Of a DNA stretch of 7,819 nt, positions 1-5,653 are shown piece after piece. Location of the stretch: positions 1,592 through 9,410 of the forward strand of contig JAUJMI010000117.1 of NCBI GenBank assembly GCA_030446945.1, given 5' to 3'. The stretch is from Longimicrobium sp. GTDB lineage: Bacteria > Gemmatimonadota > Gemmatimonadetes > Longimicrobiales > Longimicrobiaceae. A program made the position numbers and the translations under genes. A model generated the notes under the pieces. It saw nothing but the letters and a program-made list of their open reading frames with translations. It did not search any database and was not told the DNA's origin. Each line of letters opens with the position of its first letter. Positions within the stretch are counted from its first letter, which is position 1.

Positions 1-1134
1 GAGAGCGGCGGCCAGGTCTCCGATGCCGGGCACGTGCGCGGCGACGGGTGGGCGATGAAGGTGGACGAGGTGCGCAAGGTGAGCGGCCGCGTGGCCGTAG
101 TGGGGCCGGTAGAGGGCGACTTCGCGCCGGGGGTGGTGCGCGCGGAGGTGGAGGAGCCGCCGCGCCGCGACACGGAGCGCAACCACACCGCCACGCACCT
201 CCTGCACGCCGCCCTGCGCGCGGTGCTGGGCGAGCACGTGCACCAGATGGGCTCGCTGGTGGCGCCGGAGCGGCTGCGCTTCGACTTCTCGCACAGCGGG
301 CCGATGACCCCCGCCGAGATCACCGACGTGGAGGGGCGCGTGAACCGCGCGATCTGGGCGAACACGCCCGTGGAGCCGCGCGAGATGGGGTACCAGGACG
401 CGATCGGCCTCGGCGCGATGGCGCTCTTCTCGGAGAAGTACGGCGACGTGGTGCGCGTGGTGGACATCCCCGGCGTCTCGATGGAGCTGTGCGGCGGGAC
501 GCACGTGCGCAGCACCGGGCAGATCGGGCTCTTTCGCATCGTGTCGGAGAGCGGGGTGGCGGCGGGGGTGCGGCGCATCGAGGCCGTCACCGGGCCGCAG
601 GCGTTCGAGCGCGTCCGCCGCGACGAGGCCACGCTGCGCGAGATGGCCGCCCTCCTGAAAACCCGCGAGGACAACCTCCTGCCGCGCATCCAGCAGGTGC
701 TCGGGGAGCAGCGCGAGCTCCAGCGGGCGCTGGAAAAGGCGCGCACCCAGGGCGGCGCGGACGTCATCGGCCGCCTCCTGGACTCCGCGCATCAGGTGGA
801 TGGTGCGCGCGTGATCGCCTCCACCGTCGAGGTGGCGGACGCGGACGAGCTGCGCACGCTGGGCGACCAGCTCCGCGAGCGGTTGGGGAGCGGCGTGGCG
901 GTGCTCGCCGCCGCGCTCGGCGAGCGGACCACGATCTTTGCCGTCTCCACCGACGACATGGTGACGCGCGGCGTGCGCGCGGACCGGGTGGTGCGCGAGG
1001 TGGCGGCGCTTGCGGGGGGCAAGGGCGGCGGCAAGCCGCACATGGCGCAGGCCGGCGTGACGCAGCCGGAGCGCGTCCCCGCGGCGCTGCAGCGCGTCCC
1101 GGAGATCGTCCGCCCGATGCTGGCCGGGGCGTGA
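1..1134 (+). CDS. alaS: Alanyl-tRNA synthetase, C-terminal part (5' truncated by window)
   Basis: Alanyl-tRNA synthetase attaches alanine to tRNA-Ala in the cytoplasm and hydrolyses misacylated Ser- or Gly-tRNA-Ala. The frame is open from base 1, so the gene begins upstream; 377 residues remain of a family that usually has about 870-900. The fragment opens with ESGGQ, the conserved segment leading into the editing region. The editing domain follows, with metal ligands visible as HTATH (His62, His66 of this fragment) and CGGTH (Cys164, His168). A charged, coiled-coil-like stretch lies at about 200-255. The C-Ala/DHHA1 domain ends with the glycine-rich GGKGGGKPHMAQAG at 339-352. The stop overlaps the GTG of the next gene (GTGA), so the two are probably translationally coupled. 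Nothing looks degraded. The identification is essentially certain. Confidence 0.98.
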   Translation, partial: ESGGQVSDAGHVRGDGWAMKVDEVRKVSGRVAVVGPVEGDFAPGVVRAEVEEPPRRDTERNHTATHLLHAALRAVLGEHVHQMGSLVAPERLRFDFSHSGPMTPAEITDVEGRVNRAIWANTPVEPREMGYQDAIGLGAMALFSEKYGDVVRVVDIPGVSMELCGGTHVRSTGQIGLFRIVSESGVAAGVRRIEAVTGPQAFERVRRDEATLREMAALLKTREDNLLPRIQQVLGEQRELQRALEKARTQGGADVIGRLLDSAHQVDGARVIASTVEVADADELRTLGDQLRERLGSGVAVLAAALGERTTIFAVSTDDMVTRGVRADRVVREVAALAGGKGGGKPHMAQAGVTQPERVPAALQRVPEIVRPMLAGA

Positions 1135-1448
1135 GCGCCGCCGCGGAGTGGCTCCACGGGCGCCTCGCCGGCGCGCCCGCGACGCTGCTGGAGCTGATGG
1201 TCGCCGCGCTTCCGGAGGACGGGGACGTGCCGGAGGCGCTCGCCGCGGGCGCGATGTCGCTGTACGAGCAGGTCCTGCACGGAACCGGCGGGCGGGAGGA
1301 TGCGCTCCCGCTCCTGGCCGCGGACGCGCTCCTCACCCACGCCCTCGAAGCGAGGGCCGAGATGGATGTCGAGGGGGTGGGTGAGTTTGCTGGGGCTTGG
1401 GGCGGGGCGGGGAGGATCGGAGCGCTGGCGGAGGCGGGTGGCGGTTGA
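1131..1448 (+). CDS. Small unknown protein coupled to alaS
   Basis: A 105-residue frame begins at the GTG overlapping the alaS stop. The protein starts MSAAAEWLHGRLAG and is acidic and alanine/leucine-rich, with a helical look and the motif LLAADALLTHALEA at about residues 63-76. It has no signal peptide, membrane segment or cysteine. I do not recognise a named family, although I recall short helical proteins of this kind after alaS in Gemmatimonadota (memory, not checked). GTG 1131 is chosen because of the stop-start overlap; no good Shine-Dalgarno is visible and the next in-frame ATG (1197) would remove a quarter of the protein. The last codons and the stop (TGA 1446-1448) lie in or against repeat copy A, so the native C-terminus may have been altered. 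The region from 1392 to 1412 carries a G-quadruplex motif. Confidence 0.62.
   Translation: MSAAAEWLHGRLAGAPATLLELMVAALPEDGDVPEALAAGAMSLYEQVLHGTGGREDALPLLAADALLTHALEARAEMDVEGVGEFAGAWGGAGRIGALAEAGGG
1392..1412 (+). other. Potential G-quadruplex (four runs of GGGG)
   Basis: Four runs of exactly four G lie at 1392-1395, 1399-1402, 1404-1407 and 1409-1412, with loops CTT, C and C. This fits the canonical G4 pattern with very short loops, on the coding strand near the 3' end of the small gene after alaS and about 30 bases before the hairpin repeat. The runs are read across codons for Ala-Trp-Gly-Gly-Ala-Gly, so coding composition may explain them. The motif is seen directly; folding is inference. 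Confidence 0.55.
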
Positions 1449-1452
1449 AACC

Positions 1453-1488
1453 GCTGCAACAACTGCGGGAAGCCTGCCTGCGCAGGCT
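1453..1488 (+). repeat. Repeat module A1 (box plus CTGC-loop hairpin)
   Basis: The box GCTGCAACAAC (1453-1463) is followed by TGC, then GGGAAG (1467-1472), then a perfect 7-bp stem with a CTGC tetraloop (1471-1488). The 12-mer CGCTGCAACAAC (1452-1463) recurs as its exact reverse complement at 5690-5701 in copy B, where a stem of the same design follows. Confidence 0.75.
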
Positions 1489-1553
1489 CCGGCGGTGGCA
1501 TCGGATGCGGGAGGCCGGGACCGCGGCCGCATCACCGCGGGATGGATCCCCCG

Positions 1554-1586
1554 GCTGGAACCACGGGAAGCCCACTGAAGTGGGCT
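1554..1586 (+). repeat. Repeat module A2 (box plus TGAA-loop hairpin)
   Basis: The box GCTGGAACCAC runs directly into GGGAAG (1565-1570) and a perfect 7-bp stem with a TGAA loop (1569-1586). The 23 bases at 1548-1570 match 5590-5612 of copy B with one difference (T1556 against C5598). This is the longest shared block between the two copies. Confidence 0.78.
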
Positions 1587-1600
1587 CGCGAGCCGCGGCC

Positions 1601-1633
1601 AGTCCGCGGAGGCGGACTTCGGAGGGGTCCAGC
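1601..1633 (-). repeat. Repeat module A3, inverted (degenerate box plus CTCC-loop hairpin)
   Basis: Read on the - strand, GCTGGACCCCTCCGAAG (1633 down to 1617) matches the A2 leader at 12 of 17 positions. It runs into AGTCCGC-CTCC-GCGGACT (1618-1601). The module lies 14 bases from A2 in the opposite orientation, as B2 does relative to B1. Confidence 0.6.
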
Positions 1634-1656
1634 GGCGAATTTGTTCGCTCCTGGAC
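1627..1656 (+). repeat. Compound hairpin upstream of the lipoprotein pair
   Basis: An outer stem GTCCAG/CTGGAC (1627-1632, 1651-1656) encloses a 2x2 internal loop and an inner stem GCGAA-TTTG-TTCGC (1635-1648). It corresponds in position to the CGAG-TTCA-CTCG hairpin at the right end of copy B. It ends 16 bases before the Shine-Dalgarno of the 1685 gene. It could act as a 5' leader structure or a non-canonical terminator, but no T-tract follows. Confidence 0.6.
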
Positions 1657-1672
1657 GCCACCAGCGTACCTC

Positions 1673-1678
1673 GGGAGG
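1673..1678 (+). promoter_or_regulatory. Ribosome binding site for the 1685 lipoprotein gene
   Basis: GGGAGG, within the run GGGAGGGGG at 1673-1681, lies six bases before ATG 1685. It fixes this start within a frame that stays open from much further upstream through repeat copy A. Confidence 0.8.
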
Positions 1679-1684
1679 GGGTCG

Positions 1685-2266
1685 ATGGCGATTAACCGAT
1701 GGATGGCGTGCGCGTGCGTGGCGCTCGCGGCGTGCGGAGGGGGCGCGGAGGAGCCGAAGCCCGGGGCCGGCGAGTCGCCGATCGTCAGCGTCGCGCCGCC
1801 GGCGAGCGCGAGCAAGTTCTCGCGCGCGGACACGGCCTGGTCGGTTACGCCGCGCGGGATCGGTTCGGTGACGGTGGGCTCCCGCGCGAGGGACGCGCTG
1901 GGGCTCAACGTGACGCTCGCCGGCGCGCCGGGCGCCGACCAGGCGTGCGCGTACGTCAGGTCCGGTCGCCTCCCCGCGGGGGTCGGCGTGCTGGCGATCA
2001 AAGGCGACGTCGCGCGCATCGACGTGGACTCCGGGCGGGTGGCCACGCTGGAGGGCGCGCGCATCGGCGACCCGGAGTCGCGCATCCGGCAGATCTACGC
2101 GGGCCGCGTGAAGCAGGAGCCGCACAAGTACACCTCCGGGCACTACCTGGTGGTGACCCCCGCGGACACCCGGTACCGCATCATCTTCGAGACCGATGGG
2201 AAGACCGTGACCAGCTATCGTGCCGGACGCATGCCCGAGGTGACGTGGGTGGAGAAGTGCGGATGA
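1685..2266 (+). CDS. Predicted lipoprotein of unknown function
   Basis: The 193-residue product has a short lipoprotein signal: Arg5, a hydrophobic stretch, and the lipobox LAAC with Cys17 as the lipidation site. A low-complexity Gly/Ala/Pro/Glu/Ser linker to about residue 45 follows, then a compact domain beginning TPRGIGSVTVGS. The domain contains ACAYV (Cys88), a VLAIKGDVARIDV strand, GARIGDPESRIRQIY, and HYLVVTPADTRYRIIFETDGKTVTSYRAG near the C-terminus, ending in Lys-Cys192-Gly. Alternating strands suggest a small beta-rich extracytoplasmic domain, and Cys88 and Cys192 could form a disulfide (inference). I know similar hypothetical proteins by appearance but no established function. The start is fixed by a strong Shine-Dalgarno at 1673-1678. 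The stop overlaps the ATG of the next lipoprotein (ATGA), so the two are co-translated. The gene lies directly after repeat copy A. Confidence 0.85.
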   Translation: MAINRWMACACVALAACGGGAEEPKPGAGESPIVSVAPPASASKFSRADTAWSVTPRGIGSVTVGSRARDALGLNVTLAGAPGADQACAYVRSGRLPAGVGVLAIKGDVARIDVDSGRVATLEGARIGDPESRIRQIYAGRVKQEPHKYTSGHYLVVTPADTRYRIIFETDGKTVTSYRAGRMPEVTWVEKCG

Positions 2267-2787
2267 GGGCACGCATGTTCGCCGCGGCGGCGCTGGTGCT
2301 TGCCGGCTGTGGCGAAGAGAAGGGCGACTTCAACGGGCGCGTGAGCGGCTCCATCGAGGGGGTGCTGGGCGGGACCTCCTGGTTTTGCGAGGGTCCAGGC
2401 GGCGCCCTGCTGACGATGGAGGACGAGCGCCGCAAATCCGCGATCTCCTTCATAGGGGCGCCCGGCTCCATCACGCCCGGCGCCTGGCTGCTGAGCCGGG
2501 AGCCGCAGCCCGGCGCCTTCCGGGTGGACGCGGCGCTCACCGGGTATCCCGACCCGGACGCCGAGCGCCTCGCGATCCACGTGCGCGGCGGCAAGCTCAC
2601 CATCGACGCCGTGCGCGACGGGGTGGCGTCCGGCCGCTACCAGGCGGAGACGGTCACCACCGACATGATGCCTACGGTGCGTCCCGACGGGCGGGTAGGG
2701 CGGGTGCCCAACAAGGCGGGGACGCTGGTCGGCTTCTTCAAGGCGGTGCGGCGCGAGTGCCCGGCGGCCGGCGCCGCGCAGCGGTAG
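2263..2787 (+). CDS. Second predicted lipoprotein of unknown function
   Basis: The 174-residue product starts at the ATG of an ATGA overlap with the preceding lipoprotein, with GGAG at 2251-2254 eight bases upstream. The signal MRARMFAAAALVLAGC carries two arginines and the lipobox LAGC with Cys16. ATG 2275 also has a purine-rich leader, but starting there would remove both arginines, so 2263 is preferred. The mature part alternates short strands (GTSWFCEG, SAISFIGAPGSITPGAWLLS, FRVDAALTGY, RLAIHVRGGKLTIDAV, GTLVGFFKAV), which suggests a beta-sandwich, with Cys42 and Cys166 as a possible disulfide. I do not recognise the family. Coupling and the shared lipoprotein nature suggest the two proteins work at the same membrane face, possibly together; this is inference. 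Confidence 0.83.
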   Translation: MRARMFAAAALVLAGCGEEKGDFNGRVSGSIEGVLGGTSWFCEGPGGALLTMEDERRKSAISFIGAPGSITPGAWLLSREPQPGAFRVDAALTGYPDPDAERLAIHVRGGKLTIDAVRDGVASGRYQAETVTTDMMPTVRPDGRVGRVPNKAGTLVGFFKAVRRECPAAGAAQR

Positions 2788-2794
2788 CGTTCTG

Positions 2795-2829
2795 GCACCC
2801 GCGGTGCGGCGGCGCTACGTTTCGCCGCC
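2795..2829 (+). terminator. Two adjacent hairpins, possible transcription end after the lipoprotein pair
   Basis: GCACC-CGC-GGTGC (2795-2807) is followed at once by GGCGGCG, eight loop bases and CGCCGCC (2808-2829). Both stems are perfect. They fill most of the 64-base gap before the ferritin-like gene. There is no T-tract, so intrinsic termination is uncertain. Confidence 0.4.
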
Positions 2830-2851
2830 CTCGCACCCGAACCGTATTCTA

Positions 2852-3256
2852 ATGGCCGACATCCCGAAGCTGCTGGCGGAGGCCCGCGCCGCCGAGAAGG
2901 CGCAGGCGCTCTTCTACCGCGCCCTCGCGGCGGAGGCGGAGGAGCGCGGCGACGCGGCCCTGGCGGAACGCTACAACGACCTGCACGCGGACGAGCAGCA
3001 CCACCTCTCGCGGCTCTCCGTGCGGCTGATGGAGATGGGCGCACCGCTCGCGGAGCTGGGCGAGATGAAGGGCGAACGGGTGGGGATGGACCGCTGGGAG
3101 CCCGCCGCGCGCATCCGCGAGGAGGCCGAGGTGCTGCGCTACGAGTCGCTCCTGGGCGAAGCCCTCGACCCGAAGACCGACGCGCTCCTGCGCGAGATCC
3201 TGGATACGGAGCGGCACCACGCCGAGGAGCTGGGAGGCAAATGGACTCCGGCCTGA
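2852..3256 (+). CDS. Ferritin-like (rubrerythrin-type) diiron protein
   Basis: The 134-residue protein is an almost entirely helical four-helix bundle of the ferritin-like superfamily, likely cytoplasmic. Family members bind two irons and act in peroxide or oxygen reduction, iron handling, or as non-heme oxidases. Visible ligands are Glu15 (E-x6-Y22), Glu48-x2-His51 within DEQHH, Glu90 (E-x6-Y97) and Glu120-x2-His123. The two halves show the usual internal two-fold symmetry. There is no cysteine, so the rubredoxin domain of full rubrerythrins is missing; an external electron donor would be needed if it is a reductase. ATG 2852 fits the first helix; no Shine-Dalgarno is visible. A GTG at 2804 would add an unconvincing Arg/Pro/Ser extension. 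The last 16 bases overlap the dehydrogenase gene, so the two are coupled. The specific substrate cannot be read from sequence. Confidence 0.88.
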   Translation: MADIPKLLAEARAAEKAQALFYRALAAEAEERGDAALAERYNDLHADEQHHLSRLSVRLMEMGAPLAELGEMKGERVGMDRWEPAARIREEAEVLRYESLLGEALDPKTDALLREILDTERHHAEELGGKWTPA

Positions 3257-4011
3257 GCATCGACCTGCGCGGGCGCCGCGCCCTGGTCACCGGCGGCTCG
3301 CGCGGCGTGGGGAGGGCGACGGCGCTCCTCCTGGCGCGCGCCGGCGCCGACGTGGGGCTCGGGTACCTGAGCCGCGCCAGCGAGGCCGAAGCGGTCGTGG
3401 CCGAGCTGCGCGCGCTGGACGTGCGCGCCTTCGCCGCGGCGGCGGACGTGGGGACGGCCGAAGGGGCGCGCCTCCTCTTCGACCGCTGCCGGGAGGAGCT
3501 GGGCGGGGTGGACATCTTCGTGGGCAACGCGGGGGTGTGGCCGCCGGACGACGTGCCGATCGCGGAGATGGCGGAGGAGCAGTGGGCGCGGACGATGCGC
3601 GCCAACCTCGACTCCATCTTCCACTGCGTGCGCCTGGCCGCGGCGCGCATCGGCGATGGGGGACGCATCGTACTGGTGGCCTCCACGGCCGGGCAGCGCG
3701 GCGAGGCGGGGCACGCGGACTACGCTGCCAGCAAGGGCGCCGTCATCTCCCTCACCAAGTCGGTGGCGGTGGAGCTGGGCCCGCGCGGCGTCACCGTCAA
3801 CTGCGTGGCGCCGGGGTGGATCGACACCGAGATGGTCGCGGGGCCGATGGCGGGAGAGGGGCGCGCGCGCATCGAAGCCGCCATCCCCCTGCGCCGCATC
3901 GCCTCGGCGGAGGACATCGCGGGGCCGATCCTCTTCCTCTGCTCCCCGCTCGCGCGCCACCTGACGGGCGAGATCCTCAACGTGAACGGCGGCAGCGTGC
4001 TCTGTGGCTGA
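3241..4011 (+). CDS. Short-chain dehydrogenase/reductase, FabG-like
   Basis: The 256-residue cytoplasmic NAD(P)-dependent oxidoreductase has the classical SDR fold and length. The cofactor motif TGGSRGVG is at 17-24, NAG at 96-98, and the catalytic set is Asn122, Ser148, Tyr161 and Lys165 (YAASK). A PGWIDTEM segment typical of FabG-like enzymes follows, and the end NVNGGSVLCG matches the usual SDR C-terminal strand. Arg45 after the second strand could favour NADPH (inference). It is related to 3-oxoacyl-ACP reductases, but this subgroup covers many alcohol and ketone substrates and no fatty-acid genes are adjacent, so I do not assign fabG. The ATG lies inside the ferritin-like gene, with GGGAGG at 3232-3237 three bases upstream. 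The end overlaps the asparaginase start by eight bases. Confidence 0.93.
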   Translation: MDSGLSIDLRGRRALVTGGSRGVGRATALLLARAGADVGLGYLSRASEAEAVVAELRALDVRAFAAAADVGTAEGARLLFDRCREELGGVDIFVGNAGVWPPDDVPIAEMAEEQWARTMRANLDSIFHCVRLAAARIGDGGRIVLVASTAGQRGEAGHADYAASKGAVISLTKSVAVELGPRGVTVNCVAPGWIDTEMVAGPMAGEGRARIEAAIPLRRIASAEDIAGPILFLCSPLARHLTGEILNVNGGSVLCG

Positions 4012-5014
4012 CGCGGCAAACCTGCCGCGGGTGGTGCTGATCGCCACGGGGGGCACCATCTCCATGAAGATCGACGCGGAGAGCGGCGGCGCAGTCCCCC
4101 GGCTGACGGGAGCGGAGATCCTGGAGGCCGTCCCCGGTGTGGACGCGGTGGCGCGGCTGGAGGTGCGCGAGTTCGGGCGCTACCCGGGCCCGCACATGAC
4201 CATCGACCGGATGTGGGAGCTGCGGCGCGCCATCCTGGACGCCATCGCCGAGGGCGGGGTGGACGGCGTCGTGGTGATGCACGGCACCGACACCATCGAG
4301 GAAACGGCGTACCTCCTCGACCGTTCCCTGCCGGCCCGGGTGCCGGTGGTCATCACGGGGGCGATGAGGAACTCCAGCGAGCTGTCGTGGGACGGCCCCG
4401 CCAACCTGATGAGCGCGGTGGAGGTGGCCGCCAGCCCCGAGGCGCGCGGGCGCGGCACCATGGTGGTGATGGACGAGGAGATCGTGCAGGGCGCGGAGGT
4501 GGTCAAGACGCATACCGAGGCGGCCGGCACCTTTCGCTCCCCCAACTGGGGGCCGCTGGGGATCACGGACAAGGGGCGCGTCCTCTTCTACCGCGAGAGC
4601 CGCCGCAAGCCGCCCCTGGAACCGGAGTCGCCCGCGACGCTGGTGGACCTGGTGAAGGTGGTGGCCGGGATGGACTCGCGGCTGGTGGAGGCGTCGCTGG
4701 ACAGCGGCGCGCGCGGGATCGTGCTGGAGGCGCTGGGGCGGGGGAACGTGCCCCCCGCCGTCGTCCCCGGGGTGCGGCGCTGGGTGGAGGCGGGGCGGCC
4801 CGTGGTGGTGGCGTCGCGCTCGGCGCGGGGCCGGGTGCTGGACACCTACGCCTACCCCGGCGGCGGGCACGAGCTGCGCGAGATGGGCGCCATCTTCGCG
4901 GATCACATGACGGGCCAGCAGTCGCGCATCGAGCTGATGCTGGCGCTGGGCGCGTACGGCGGCGACCTGGCCCGCGTGCGCGAGGTGGTGGAGGCGGGCC
5001 GCTACGCCCCCTGA
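4004..5014 (+). CDS. L-asparaginase (type I/II fold, cytoplasmic)
   Basis: The 336-residue enzyme hydrolyses L-asparagine to aspartate and ammonia. ATGGTIS puts the first catalytic threonine at Thr18. HGTDTIEETAY supplies the second motif (Thr95, Asp96). VVKTHTEAAGTFRSPNWGPLG supplies the lysine (Lys168) equivalent to Lys162 of the E. coli type II enzyme. A substrate-side PGPHMT segment lies at 61-66. The C-terminal domain carries the family's YPGGG and RIELMLALGA motifs. There is no signal peptide, so the enzyme is likely cytoplasmic. GTG 4004 is chosen because the next ATG (Met21) lies after the catalytic Thr18; no clear Shine-Dalgarno is seen and the eight-base overlap with the dehydrogenase gene suggests coupling. 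Asparaginase against glutaminase preference cannot be settled from sequence. Confidence 0.94.
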   Translation: MADAANLPRVVLIATGGTISMKIDAESGGAVPRLTGAEILEAVPGVDAVARLEVREFGRYPGPHMTIDRMWELRRAILDAIAEGGVDGVVVMHGTDTIEETAYLLDRSLPARVPVVITGAMRNSSELSWDGPANLMSAVEVAASPEARGRGTMVVMDEEIVQGAEVVKTHTEAAGTFRSPNWGPLGITDKGRVLFYRESRRKPPLEPESPATLVDLVKVVAGMDSRLVEASLDSGARGIVLEALGRGNVPPAVVPGVRRWVEAGRPVVVASRSARGRVLDTYAYPGGGHELREMGAIFADHMTGQQSRIELMLALGAYGGDLARVREVVEAGRYAP

Positions 5015-5025
5015 AGTCCTTGCGT

Positions 5026-5085
5026 CCCGCGCGGGCGCGGGTGAGTATTGCGAAGGTCGTCCGCCGGCCGGGTGCCTCGCCCGGC
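5026..5085 (+). other. Intergenic hairpins after the asparaginase gene
   Basis: Two inverted repeats lie in the 96-base gap: CCCGCGC-GG-GCGCGGG (5026-5041), starting 11 bases after the stop, and GCCGGG with a seven-base loop and CCCGGC (5067-5085). The first sits where a terminator would be expected, but lacks a T-tract. A TATT-containing stretch at 5045-5050 might be part of a promoter for the 5111 gene; no convincing -35 accompanies it. Confidence 0.35.
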
Positions 5086-5100
5086 TTCCGCATCCCACCC

Positions 5101-5104
5101 GGAG
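5101..5104 (+). promoter_or_regulatory. Ribosome binding site for the 5111 gene
   Basis: GGAG lies six bases before ATG 5111. It selects this start over the upstream in-frame ATT/GTG-type starts near 5048, which would place extra residues before the lipoprotein signal. Confidence 0.65.
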
Positions 5105-5110
5105 TCCGGT

Positions 5111-5529
5111 ATGCGCCTCCTCCTCCGCGCGGCCACGCTCTCCCTGCTGCTGGCGGCGTGCATCTCCGCGTCGCAGGGCGGCACGGGTTCCATGGCCGCC
5201 CGCGACGCCGCGCAGATCACCAGCGACGAGATCCGCGCCTCGCGCCGCGCCAACGCGCTGGAGCTGGTGCAGGCGCTGCGGCCCGAGTGGCTCCGCAAGC
5301 GCAGCAACACCGCGTCGCTGCGCAACGCGCGGGTCGCCTTCTCCGGCTCGGACGACGTGATGGCCTACCTGGACGGCCAGCGCCTCGGCACGGTGGAGAC
5401 GCTGCGCTCCATCCCGTGGCCGACGTGGAGATGGTCCGCCATTACTCGGCTTCCGGCGCACAGCAGCGCTTCGGGAACGGGCACCCGAATGGCGTCGTCG
5501 AGATCGTCACGAGGCGCGGGGGGAGCTGA
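5111..5529 (+). pseudogene. Lipoprotein with TonB-plug-like segment, broken by a one-base deletion
   Basis: ATG 5111 opens a lipoprotein signal (Arg2, Arg6, hydrophobic core, lipobox LAAC with Cys17). The frame runs coherently through SDEIRAS, ALELVQALRPEWL and VMAYLDGQRLGTVETLRSIP to residue 102. It then turns into Trp/Arg/Ser-rich text ending at 5560, inside repeat copy B. In the +1 register the expected continuation VADVEMVRHYSASGAQQRFG and GVVEIVTRR runs from 5416 to the stop at 5527-5529. One base, most simply a C in the run at 5413-5415, is missing. The restored protein would have 139 residues. The segment DGxRxG...LRSIPVADVE...FGNG...GVVEIVTRR resembles the plug of TonB-dependent receptors, without a barrel. 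I recall similar small lipoproteins in Gemmatimonadota. Either the gene is newly dead or the base is a sequencing error. Confidence 0.75.
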
Positions 5530-5595
5530 GGCGGCGGAGCCTCGGGTCCCCCGCGGTTGAACAACAACCGCTGGAAACGTGGGCCGAAGCCCCCG

Positions 5596-5629
5596 GCCGG
5601 AACCACGGGAAGGCGGCTAAAGCCGGGCT
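5596..5629 (+). repeat. Repeat module B1 (box plus TAAA-loop hairpin)
   Basis: GCCGGAACCAC followed directly by GGGAAG matches module A2 apart from one base. The following hairpin, CGGC-TAAA-GCCG with an imperfect outer pairing, has a TRAA loop like A2 but different stem bases. Confidence 0.7.
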
Positions 5630-5653
5630 CGAGAAACGCGGCATTGGACCCGG

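Larger units (their letters stand above)
1441..1656 (+). repeat. Multi-hairpin intergenic repeat, copy A
   Basis: This stretch fills nearly all of the gap between the small gene and the first lipoprotein gene and is almost wholly built of inverted repeats. In order: GCGGT-TGAA-ACCGC (1441-1454); AGCCTGC-CTGC-GCAGGCT (1471-1488); a weak GCATC/GATGC pair (1498-1508); CCGCGG twice (1521-1526, 1535-1540); AGCCCAC-TGAA-GTGGGCT (1569-1586), running into the palindrome GGCTCGCGAGCC (1583-1594); AGTCCGC-GGAG-GCGGACT (1601-1618); and a compound hairpin at 1627-1656. It is colinear with copy B (5553-5711): both begin GCGGTTGAA, share a 23-base block with one mismatch (1548-1570 against 5590-5612), then have a TRAA-loop hairpin, then an inverted AGTCCGC hairpin and an outer hairpin. 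It has no coding potential and no transposase. The exact ends are uncertain. It may be REP/BIME-like, a MITE, or structured RNA. Confidence 0.8.

Noticed and set aside
1441..1656. CRISPR array
   Set aside because: The hairpins are not regularly spaced identical repeats with unique spacers, and no cas gene is present.
1641..1672. Possible promoter TTGTTC with a TACCTC-like -10 before the 1685 gene
   Set aside because: The -10 is poor and spacing is wrong; the TTGTTC lies in a hairpin, which explains it better.
1397..1684. Upstream extension of the first lipoprotein frame through repeat copy A
   Set aside because: The strong Shine-Dalgarno and lipoprotein signal fix the start at 1685; the extension only translates the hairpin repeat.
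2845..2850. TATTCT as a -10 element of the ferritin-like gene
   Set aside because: It ends one base before the ATG, so transcription would begin after the start codon.
3241..4011. Naming the dehydrogenase fabG
   Set aside because: Motifs are shared by the whole FabG-like SDR group and no fatty-acid synthesis genes are adjacent.
3977..5461. Open - strand frame of 494 codons antisense to the asparaginase gene
   Set aside because: Same reasoning: low-complexity composition, and it spans a gene with clear catalytic residues plus two intergenic regions.
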